This document shows, one piece after another, positions 10,985 to 21,106 of a DNA stretch of 39,768 bases. Origin of the DNA: Podochytrium sp. JEL0797 (taxonomy: Eukaryota; Chytridiomycota; Chytridiomycetes; Chytridiales; Chytriomycetaceae). The first letter of the stretch is position 1. Each line of letters starts with the position of its first letter. A program made the translations under genes and the position numbers. The stretch is from the NCBI GenBank assembly GCA_027596195.1, contig JADGJG010000124.1, positions 1 to 39,768 on the forward strand. The letters run 5' to 3'. The notes beneath the pieces are model-generated. The model ran no database searches, had not been told where the DNA came from, and worked only from the letters and a program-made list of their open reading frames with translations.

Positions 10985-13900
10985 ATGACAGAAAACCTGC
11001 CCCTCACGCCTGCTGAAATAACCAACCTGATATCGGAGTTTTCGGAACGGTTTGATGGCCTCGAAAAGCAGCTGTCTCTGTTTCGTCCGATCGCGCAAAA
11101 ACTTGTGCGCCACCTCCGCGGTGATCACTCCAATCCGAGTAACGAGACTTCTACGCGAGCCAGCCTTGTTCAAAGAATTCCAGCTGTGCAAATATTTGCT
11201 CCAGATCGAGAGCTGTTTGGGTCGTTTGACAGTATCCTCAGCAATGACGCGAGGCGCCCGAGCGCTATTGCGCGGTTGGGAATGAAAAAACGGGACTCCA
11301 ATGCAAGTTCACTTCTTATGAAAAGCTCTGCGTTCCTTGCCGACGAGTCCTCGGTTGAGGAAGAGTGGCTGCAAAAGGCTGAAGCAGTTATCACAGTTGA
11401 GACGGACAATGTACCGCTTAGCGACGAGTTGTTTGAGGCCGATGAGAGACAAACCAAAAGCAAGTTCTTGTTATCGAACCTCAATATTAGTATGAGTGAC
11501 TTAAGCAGCGGGTTGTCGACGAAACCAAAACTCTCGCGCAAGCCATCAAAGGAAAACCGCTCAGCGTCAGGGACAAATGAAGGATTACAGATTCCAAAGC
11601 AATTTGAAGCGCGCTCCAAACCACAGAAATTGGGCTCGAAACTCAAACAATCTTTCAGTGGGGCGAGCTCGGTGATGTCAAGTCTGTCACGAACGGGATC
11701 AGCGGGTCCAGAGAGTTCTCAAAATGAGAATCCAAGTCCGTCCACGGAAAGCATGCACTCCAACTTTTCATCACGACCTATGGTGCCAAAACAGCACAGC
11801 TCAATCGCCATGGATGAAAACAGCGGGAAAAGTATGAAAGGACTCCTGCATCAAGGAAATCTCCGATCACCCGTTCCAATGATGATCAGAAGTCTTAAAA
11901 CCGCAGCAAGCGCCAAATACGACAGCAAAGGTTCCATTTTGTCTCTCAGCAGTGTCCGAATCCCCGAGTTCCAAGGGCAGGAGCGACAGAGTCTCAAGAG
12001 CGTCAACTCTGGCGATTTGGAGCAGGAAATTGATGAGCCATTCTCGTTATGGAATGATGGGTTGGATTCTTTGTCTGGACTTTCGGCCAACGCGGATTTT
12101 GTTTATTCTCTCTGTTGCTTCAGCGAACTGTGGCTCATTCCAATTTCAATCTGCTATGCCTTAGAACTACCATTATATTACAGTTGCATTGTGTCTGTGG
12201 CAAATGGTCTTGAGTGCGGCCTTGAATTCGTCACAATGCGCCACAACCATCCTGCAATGTTAAAATTAAGGGACCCGTCTATTAGAGATTGGAGAGAATA
12301 TTACAAAAGAAACCGTCTGGTGGTTGACTTGATTACAATTATTCCATTCGAATTAATTCCAGTTCGCAATGCGGAATACTTTTGGTTGATTCGCTTATTA
12401 CGAGTTCACAAGCTGGTAAGGCTTACAGCTGGCTCTCCTAGCTTCTATTAGCGAATTGCTTATGATTCTCATTTGATTTTTTGCTAGTTTTTCATCACGC
12501 GAACGTCCCCAATTTACAGCAGAATACGCACCAAGATGCAAAATTGGCTCAATATCGGGCATGCCGTTTCTTTGTTCTTCCCAGTCATGTTCCTCTTCTT
12601 CTTGTTCACCCACGTTCAAGCTTGCATCATCTTCTATGCTGGACGCTTGTTCAACTACAGCAATCCTGATATCGCTCCGTACAAGGACGCGACTTTTTCG
12701 GAGAAATATCTGTGGTCGCTTTTCATGGTTTGTTGGTCCCTTTTCGAAACGCATCTGAACTCTTTTATTTGTAACAGTCATGTGCGAACATCTTCCCTGT
12801 CGGATACCACCCTTCAAATCCAGCAGAACAGCTTATTACGGTGGTATTTGTTGTAATTGGGTCAGGACTTTACGCCATCATTGTTGGTGCCATTTCTTCG
12901 ATCGCCATGGTATATTCCTTCAAGCCTTACTGTATTTTATTTTAATTTGGAATTCTTCTATTTACCCGTTCTTTTCTTTCCCATTATTTTACCAGGGGTT
13001 TGACGCATCGGGCAGGCTTTATAAGCAAAAGATTGACGAGCTCAAGGAATACATGCGCCATCAGTCCGTTGGACCCGTCACACAAAGAAAAGTGCTCAAA
13101 TTTTACGATTTGAAGGTATGTGTTTCCGTGGTTCTGGTATGGGTTGGAGGGTCGAGTTCCTCCACCGGGGGCAGTTGATGAAAGCTTCGGGAGCTGGGGT
13201 GTCAATTCATCAAGATTTTAATTCTACCCTCACACAAGCAGTACCATGGAAAGTTCTTTGATGAAGGCGCTTTACTCAAGGAGATGAATGAGTCACTGAG
13301 AATGGAAATTGCAGCTCACAATTGCAGGGAATTGATCTCAAAAGTGCCGTTTTTGAGACGAGAGCAGCACGATGGACGCGACGAGCTGTTTGCTGGACGC
13401 ATTGCGAGCGCGTTGGAAGCTTGTTATTACGTTCCTGGAGATATAATCTTTGTCCAAGGAGAGGTATTTTCGCGAGCGGGATTCGAGTGGCGACAAATTG
13501 AAAATCAAACCTTCGCAGATTGGGAACGAGATGTACTTTGTTCTGTCTGGAAAGCTAAATGTAATCATCAACGGGAAGAAAATCGCGATTCTCGGAGATG
13601 GTGCAACTTTTGGAGGTATTATTGATCCAGTTTGCTGCAGTTTGATTTTTGGATTAAACGAGTTACGCAGAACTTGCCCTCATCGCCAACAGCCCTCGAT
13701 CAGCGACGGTCCAGGCGTTAACGCTATGCACAGTTTTCCGTTTGTCAAACGCGTCCTTTGCTGTCATATTGGAGATGTTTGAGGACGTGAAAAAGCGGGT
13801 GTCACTTCTGATGAAAGAAAGAATGGAAAAATTGGAGGTTGAGGAGAGTGCTCGAAAGCACCTTGTGGCCAAAGAAGCGATTGGAAAGGTGTCTTTCTTG

Positions 13901-14308
13901 AGAGTAGAAACAAACGAGTTGGAAGCGTTTGTGGAAAGGGTGGCTGAATTGATGGACGCGTGTTTCTTTAGCGCCGAAGAATTTATCTTTCAAGAAGGAG
14001 ACATTGGCGACGATATGTTCATTGTCAAGAGTGGAGCAGTTGACATTATTGTCGGAGGTTACAATGTAACGACCCTGCGTGAAGGCGCTTGCTTTGGAGG
14101 TATGAGAATGCAGTTCGTTTGAAATCTCTATCTGATCACTGAATTTTCAGAGCTCGCACTCATTGCGCCACTGCCACGCTCTTCAACAGTGCAAGCCTCT
14201 TCAGTTTGCATGTGTTATAAAATTTCTCGTGAGCCATTCTTGGCCATTCTGCAAGACTTCCCCAATGTGAGGGAGCGGGTTGATATGCTGCGTTTGGAAA
14301 AATCGTGA
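10985..14308 (+). CDS. CNG/HCN-like channel 3 with tandem cyclic-nucleotide-binding domains
   Basis: Eight exons: 10985-12415, 12488-12727, 12778-12909, 12996-13115, 13242-13463, 13519-13615, 13671-14099 and 14151-14308 (942 aa). I chose the ATG at 10985 because it aligns with the paralogue starts (MTENLPLTPAEITNLISEFS); an in-frame ATG at 10946 would add 13 residues. The architecture matches channels 1 and 2, with pore loop FPVGYHP (GYH at 566-568). Both nucleotide-binding cassettes are intact: FGELALIANSPRSATVQA in CNBD1 and FGELALIAPLPRSSTVQA in CNBD2. The intron before S1 in channels 1 and 2 is absent, and a new intron (12416-12487) interrupts the end of S4 (RLLRVHKL). The gene is convergent with the mannosyltransferase gene, with 130 bp between the stops; nothing notable was seen there. 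Confidence 0.88.
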
Positions 14309-14438
14309 GATGTGGAGTCGATATGGTTATTTTTTACATTAAAGTAAGGTATTTTTTATCCACGTCGTACCGTGGTATTAGCCGGCGAGGTCATATTTTT
14401 AAATAGTCATTTTGAACAAATCAGCCTAATTCTTTTAA

Positions 14439-16239
14439 TTATTTGAATTCGCTTTGAATAAATTGTTCAAAACCAAGCTCCATCATCTTTGCGAATGTCT
14501 CCACAGACCTCGACCCCATCTCCTTTTCATCTAGAGTCAGCTCCCTCATGGCCGTGTCGGATTCCCGAATCTGCAGACAATGAACTCCGCCTTCAAACTC
14601 CATATTCCATTTCAATTCATCCGGCTCGTCATCAAATGCAAAATACTCAAACTTCACAACCTCATTCACTTCCAAGATATCTCTGTTCCACCACAACGGA
14701 TTCAACTCCTCATCCACGTGAACCAAATTCCCACACACTTGTTTCCCCCCCATCTTTGTTACCGCAGAGTCCTCTCGGAGAACCCCCACCGCGCCCCCAT
14801 ATGTGGGTGAAAACCGATACGGAACCCTCAACATCTCCCAGGCCATCCAAAATATTTCCCGATCGTCATGCAAGAACGCGTATCGCCCTGCACGCATTGT
14901 AGGCGAACTCAATTCGCAAGCAAGGAAGAGCGCGTGGATCACTCCCGTGCGTGACTTGTCGAAAACGAGTACCCCCGTGTGTTGTTCGTGGTAAGACAGG
15001 GAGTTTGTGAAACGGAGTGAGGATCCGTATTTTGTCATGTGTGGGTTCATGGAACGAAATATGGCGGCGTATTCGTGGTTGAAGTCACGTTGAATGGATC
15101 GGTCATGGTAAAACAGTTGACCCGTTTCGAGAAACAGCGGGGACGAAAAGAGGACCTCCGGGTTTTGAAAAAACAACACCCGCGGGTCCACGAAAATCAC
15201 GTTTTGAAATCCCGACGCGAGGACCGAGAACGGTTTCGATGGACCCTCTTGTTGAAACAAGTCTGTTAGGTTCATGGTCCGCACGTTGGGTAGTTGTGAA
15301 AGGACGTGAAGTGTTTCAGAGGTCAAATCGTTGGAATGGGTGTAGTGTATTTCGATGGGGAGATTGCAGTTCAGTGCGTTGCGAAGCGTCGCGATCGAAT
15401 GGACCGCAAATGGGACGGTTGCTGCGTTGTTCACGCTCATTACGATCCCGCTCTTTGTTTCCGGTGGGAGACTTATGAACTCAAGCTGGATTCTGTGGAT
15501 GGATGAGCTGTCAACCCACGGGTAGGTATTCGATGAGATTCGGTCGAGAATGAGGTTCAGTTCGAACCGAAACCGCGTTTCATCCGCCAAAAAAACTCCG
15601 GCAACCAGAAGATCGGGCCTCTCGTAAAGAAGTGTGTGGGCAATGAGCAGACTTCGCGTGGCTCGGATGATGAGGTCCGTGTTTCTTGCGTTGAAAAGTC
15701 CGAATTTGTGAACTCTTCCAAAGACGGTCTTGACGTCAAAGTAATTTGAATACAAGAGGGAGCCGCCAAATACACTATTGTAGGAGCCATATTAGAAATT
15801 TCAACGGTTGGGGCGCGTCGTAAAATACGGTATATATATTTCACCTCGACTCAGACGGTCTCAGTTCGCCATTCAGGAAATCGAGAAACCGCGTTTGATC
15901 AAAATCAATGGTGGATTCGATGGAATTTGGGTGTATATAAATAATGGGGGGGTCATCTTCGTCGACAGGTGCAGGAGCGATGGTGGGAGCCTCCTCGATT
16001 GCATTCGCGTGAGGAACTGGGGCCAGGGTCTGACTCGCGTCCGCATGAGGTACTGGGGACAGGGTCTGACTCGCATCCGGTTTTGGGACAACCAAGACAT
16101 CTCTGTCAACTTCCAACGCGATGATCGGCCGTGCCCTTCGCAACGCGAACATGCCAAAGCCGATGCAAACCATCAGCAATCCCAGAAGCGACCTCCTGCA
16201 CCTCTTGTTGATTACTGGCGCTTTGAAAGGCCTCTTCAT
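14439..16239 (-). CDS. Mnn1-family alpha-mannosyltransferase (single unit)
   Basis: Two exons, 16239-15845 and 15774-14439 (576 aa). The start MKRPFKAPVINKRCRRS is followed by a hydrophobic anchor (SLLGLLMVCIGFGMFAL), giving the type II topology expected of a Golgi glycosyltransferase. Next come a Pro/Ala stem with a 12-residue tandem repeat and the stem motif DQTRFLDFLNGE. The catalytic region (SVFGGSL onward) follows the MNN1/MNT alpha-1,3-mannosyltransferase family (Mannosyl_trans3): LPIEIHYTHSNDL, KPFSVLASGFQNVIFVDPRV, SYHEQHTGVLVFDKS, FWMAWEMLRVPYRFSPTYGG and CGNLVHVDEELNPLWWN. The usual DxD metal-binding motif reads Asp-Pro-Arg at 328-330, so activity is uncertain. The exon joint (TCG-AG to T-GTA) yields SVFGGSL, the same junction as in the fused neighbour. 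Predicted role: adding mannose from GDP-mannose to glycoproteins or cell-wall mannans. Confidence 0.85.
16011..16081 (-). repeat. 36-bp tandem repeat in the mannosyltransferase stem
   Basis: Two adjacent copies (about 16011-16046 and 16047-16081) of a 36-bp unit encode the 12-residue repeat DASQTL(S/A)PVPHA in the stem that links the membrane anchor to the catalytic domain. Such length-variable, Pro-rich stems are common in type II Golgi enzymes. Confidence 0.8.
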
Positions 16240-16336
16240 TTGAAGTCGAATGTGAATTGGGTGATTTTTTGTTTTGTTGTTTGTTTCGTTGTGGTTGACA
16301 ATTTTCTTCCACCCTCGGCTTCCCAAGGTTAATTCA

Positions 16337-19300
16337 TCAAAATACACTCTCAATAAACGCATCCACATCCCCCCCCTGAATCCTCATATACAACTCCACC
16401 AACCTCCTCCCGACCTCCTTCTCCCGCCCCCCCACCACATTCACCTCCCGTTCGGGCCACATAGGTCTCAAACAAAACGGCTCCACATCCGTCTCCCAAG
16501 TCCACTGACTCGTTTCCCCATGATCAGACACCCCATCCATCGCCCAATACTCAAACTCCACGAGTTCTAGAGAGTTGGATGATTTGATGAGTTGCATCCC
16601 ACCGTTCCACCACAATGGAACCAAATTCTCGTCAACATGTAGAATGCTTCCGCATACTTCGCCTTCTCTCACACTGTACCCCAACACACCACCATACGTC
16701 GGTGCAAACCGATACGGGACTCGTAACAGTTCCCAACTGATCCAAAACGTTTCCTTGTCCCCCCACACGTGGCGATACGTGTCTTCCCTCACGGCCTGGG
16801 AATTCAACGCGCATGACATGAGGAGCGCGTGGAGGACATGTGGACGTGATTTGTCGACGAGGAGGACGCCGGATTCTTGCTCGTGGTATGACAGTTTGTT
16901 GGGGAAGCGTAGTGTTTGCGAGTATGTGGACGCGTGGGGGAGGATGGTGTGGAACCAGTCGGAGTAGGCGTTTGGAAAGTCTTTTTGGAGACTCCTGTCG
17001 TGGAAAAAGAGTGTTCCGTGGGATGCGAAGATGCTCGATTCGGAGACCATGTGGTGAGGCGGTTGCAAAAAGAGGACATCAGCGTCCATAAAGAAAGTCG
17101 TTTGGAAGGAAGACGCGAGGATCGCAAAGGGTTTCACGCTCCATGTTTCAATCACGTTCAGTTCCGTAGGGAATATATCCAACAGGTTAACGCAGCGTAC
17201 GTTTGTGATTTTCGAGAAGGAGGCGATAGAGGCTGTATCTAGATCGGTTGGTCCTGCGTAATGAATCTCGATGGGGAGGTGGCAGTTGTGGATGTTGCGC
17301 AGGGATGCAATGGCATGGAGGGCGGATTTGAATTGACGCGTTCCGACGCTGAATACGATTCCGGTGGAGCCATTGGAAAAGGAATGCTGAAGGTAGTGGA
17401 TGGAAGGGAATGTTGGGGATAGCCAGGGGTATAAATGGTGAGTGTGTCTGAGGATGATAGACTCGAGTTGTTGGGGGATCAAGAGAGTGGTGGAGGAGAA
17501 GGAGAGGATTTCCTGAGAAGGGATTGACCGATTTTGCTGCAGGAGTGAAGCAGTCAAAAGACAGCGTCCGTTCCTTCGCAACTCGGTGTAACCTCCCGCT
17601 CTCAACTCCTTGAACATGCAGTATGCATGTTGATGGCTCCAAATTGTATAAGCTTCAAACGCAGTCAAGGACTTGAATGATCCTCCAAAGCGTCTGAGAT
17701 TTGTTTTTTGGGGTCAGCAAAAGTTTTCAGAAAACGAAACCAAACTCACATCTCTGGCGATTCGCGACGCCCCTCGCCCATCAAAAAATCAATCAGCTGA
17801 GTCTGATGCAAATCAATTGATCTCTCAATGTGATCCCACGCGTACTTTTTTGCCCCGGTTCCCATCATTTCTTGGTAAGTTGAGGTATAAAAGTCAACCA
17901 CGTCCCGTTCCTCCACCGTCAACAATCTCACGCCTTTTCTCATATCCAAAGGTTTCATGCATAACGCTCCTGCAGCCTTTTTCCAAAGAATCAAGGCTCC
18001 ATTAGACGAGTCCAGCACGATCCGCGGAACCTGACGCGAATCCCCGTTCTCTTCCCACTGCAAAACACCGCCCTTCCACCAAACCGGTCGCTTCTCTTCA
18101 TCAAAGTGGAGTAATTTCCCACATACAGTCTCGTCCTTCTTTTCCAAAGTCTCCATAACACCAATCAAGCCGGGTGGAGAAGGTGAAAACCGATACGCGA
18201 CGCGTAGGAGGTCTGAACTGATCCATCCCAACGTTTCGGTTCCCACGTGTGAGAATTTGGGGGTAGAGGGTTGGAGGGGGTCGATGGTCATTGCGCATGC
18301 GAGGAGGAGGGAGTGGAGGACACCTGCGTGCGACTTGTTGACGAGGATGACGGCTGAGTCTTGGTTGGGAAAGGAGTGAGTGTTTGGAGAGTGGAGAGTG
18401 GAGGCGTAGAGAGTGGGGTGTGGGTTGATGGAGTGGAACCATGTGGATGCGTTGGAGGTCCTTGCGGTATCGCTGAAGTGGAGGATGTTTAAAGATTCGG
18501 TAAACACGCTTCCAAAAGGGTAGCTCACATTGCCTTGTCTCTATCAAGCAACTGCCCATACTTTCGAAACACGCGAGACTCCGTAACAAGAGTTTCCGGG
18601 TTGCGGAAAAACAACACATCTGGATCCATGTAAAGCACGTTTCGGAAACGAGCGGACAAAATCGAGAAGGGTTTGACTGAAGCTCGTTTGAATGTGTGCA
18701 ACTCTGGAAAGTAGTCGAGCAGATTGGCTGTCCTCACGTTCGCGAGCACGTCGAGGGCTTGCAGCATTTCGGAATCCAACGCGCCGCCCTCGCCGTCACT
18801 CACGTAATGAACCTCAACAGGTAAGTTGCATTCAAACATATCACGAAGCGACGTGATGGAATGAACTACACCCTCAAATTCACTTTTCCCCCCCACAAAC
18901 ATCACGATCCCGGTTTCCAACACATTCGATCTCGAGTCTCCTTGCATCGATTGGAAGCTAATATGCAACTCTCGGATTGATTTGTGGGTTGTATAAAGCC
19001 AGGGATACGCGCGTTGAGTGAGTGTTTCGAGGAGGTGAGTAAGTTCTGTGTCTCTTTCTAGTGTGTCCGTCTGGCTCGATGGTGGAAGCAACGCTTTATA
19101 GAGATCTCGATTTTCGTAAAGCAAGGTATATGCGATCAATATGCTGCGTGCGATTTGACGCGTTTTTGAAACTGTTTGGATGCTGATGTCGAGGTGCTGG
19201 TGGGAGGCAAATTGGACGATACGTGACCATACGTTTTGGGGTTTGAAATTGGAAATCCCCGCAAGGGAGCCACCAAACACACTGCTAGTATAGAATATTT

Positions 19301-19628
19301 AGGCTGGATTTGAGAGCTGTCAAAAAACTCAACCGCGCCCCCCCGCCCTGACTTCCAGTTTGGTTGAATTCGCCGTTCAAATAATCGAGCATCATAACCT
19401 GATCCAAGTCGATGGAATTTCCAGAATATCCATCTACGAACGAAACAACGATAAATTCTATCATCGAAGCAGTTTTTTACCTTCGATTTCGACTTCAGGG
19501 CCAGGGTGCTTGGGCTTGCTGAGAATCATCATCAGCGCGATTAGGAGTAGCCAGGTGATTATTAGTAGCCTCCGGTATCGCCGGCGAAATGATCCACATG
19601 CAAGGCCAATCCGCGATTTGTTTGACAT
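16337..19628 (-). CDS. Fused two-unit Mnn1-family mannosyltransferase
   Basis: Five exons in continuous phase: 19628-19481, 19433-19334, 19284-18529, 18472-17750 and 17693-16337 (1027 aa). MSNKSRIGLACGSFRRRYRR and a hydrophobic anchor (LLIITWLLLIALMMIL) give a type II start. A stem motif (DLDQVMMLDYLNGE) leads to unit 1, which starts at SVFGGSLAG and has DPD at 303-305. Unit 1 runs to its normal C-terminal end (AWDHIERSI) and is followed at once by another stem motif (DLHQTQLIDFLMGE). A phase-2 intron then joins unit 2 (RFGGSFKSL; DAD at 779-781), which ends in IESVF. Unit 2 keeps the family residues (SYHEQESGVLLVDKS, FWISWELLRVPYRFAPTYGG). Unit 1 has lost several of them (SFPNQDSAVILVNKS, GWISSDLLRVAYRFSPSPPG), so unit 2 is probably the active one. 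Without the fusion, unit 2 would have no membrane anchor. The alternative, two genes with an unseen start inside exon 17750-18472, is less likely because phase and frame are kept throughout. Confidence 0.78.
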
Positions 19629-19885
19629 ATTTTTTTTGACGGATTTCACAGGTTTATTTCGGTTCCCTGTTCCAAAACCCCTTTATCGTTCTTGTTTTAT
19701 TACCTGTAAATTCAGATGAAAAATAGAGATGAAAAGGTTTAGGACGTTTCTTTGGGGGTGAAGCATGACGCAATCGGACGCGTGCCCATCACAAGAATGG
19801 GGGTTGGGGGGAGATTTTCAAAACGCGAGAATCCCATAAGAATCTCATTGATTTTCATTCATCCGACAAAAGAAACCGGCGCAGA

Positions 19886-21031
19886 ATGAAAATGTCTGAC
19901 CTCACACTGCCCTTCTTACCAACAGAAACCCTCGCCCAAATCATCCTCCACTTACCCTTCCCCACGCTCCTCCTCCTCCGCCTCGCGTCCCGTCGATTCA
20001 CACACGTGATTCAAGGCTCGGACCCGTTAAACCGATTCAAACGATTCGACACCCCGACCGAGTATTTCAAGGCCCTCCGAGATGTCGCTAATCGACTCCT
20101 CTCGCGCGTGTTTTGTGTGTCGCGGTATTTGAGGAGTTTTGAGAGCGGGGTGCTTTCGGATTGGGTGTTGGCGCGGATTTTGGAGACGCGCGGGAAGGTG
20201 TTCGGAGAGAGGGAACGGAGTCGCGTGATGGATGGGGTTGTGTTGGAGCTGGTTGTGAGAGATCGGGAGGGGAAGAGGGTGGTGGGGGTGGCGAAGGTCA
20301 AGTTGAGCGCTGTCGAGAATTTTGGACTCGAAGGTGACTCAGAATCGTCTCGCGCACGCTCAAGTTTTTCATTATGCTGACACATACACACACCGGACAA
20401 CGAATAATCAAAAGGTGGAGTCAGAATACACGCCAAATCGAGTTTCCTGATGTTCCCCGTGAACGCACACAAATTGACTGAATGTTTCGCGTTTTGGGAC
20501 CCCGGTTACGTCACGCTTCTCGACGATCATGACAACACGCGTCCTTTTCCTGCAGACTCTGCCGCGCAATTATTTTCCCCCACAATCAGCCCGTCAAGCT
20601 CTCCACCCGAAAACCGCGAAACGCGACCCTTGTTCCCCAAATCGATTTCACGTACGGGCTATTTTGGAGACCCTGGGATGCGATACCTTCCCTGCGATGC
20701 GAATCTGATTCACTATTTGAATGGGATTTTCGACGAGAGACTCAAGATTGAGTTTTTGGCGGATTGTAGTGTTGGGTTCTGCGCGGAGGCTGGGATGGAA
20801 GATTCAGTGTCGCTTGACGGTGGCGAGTTTTTCACGCCTCCGCATGATATTTGCATTGAAAGGTCGCGTATGCAGGATGGCATGTTTGTTGTGTGTGGGC
20901 TTGAGAGGGGGGAGTTTGGGGTTTGTTTGGTGGGAGGCACGCATGGACTTGATAAGAAGTCGTGCGAGACGCAGATTGTTTCTTATTTGCGGATGCTTGG
21001 CAAGCGATGGGAAGAGTTGTATTCATTTTGA
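19886..21031 (+). CDS. F-box protein of unknown target
   Basis: Two exons: 19886-20333, and about 20415 or 20421 to 21031. The acceptor is either aaaag (to 20414) or gtggag (to 20420); both keep the frame and differ by two residues. The protein is about 353-355 aa. Residues ~9-45 (PFLPTETLAQIILHLPFPTL, then LLLRLASRRFTHVI) match an F-box, the Skp1-binding module of SCF ubiquitin ligases. The rest shows no WD40, LRR or Kelch pattern that I recognise. The C-terminal ~190 residues have well-formed mixed alpha/beta character, including DCSVGFCAEAGMEDSVSLDG and GEFGVCLVGGTHGLDKKSCE, and are probably the substrate-binding part. A second in-frame ATG lies six bases after the first. It is divergent from the fused mannosyltransferase, with 257 bp between the starts. 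Confident for the F-box, low for anything more specific. Confidence 0.7.
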
Positions 21032-21106
21032 TTTTTATTTTATTTTAATTCCCCCCTGCTTTTATAAGGTTTTGATTTTTTATATTTTTTTGTGGAGAGA
21101 CTTGCG

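Noticed and set aside
16337..17668. Stand-alone third mannosyltransferase gene
   Set aside because: No anchor or start was found upstream. The stem motif and a phase-2 intron join it to the preceding unit, so it is treated as the second half of a fused gene.
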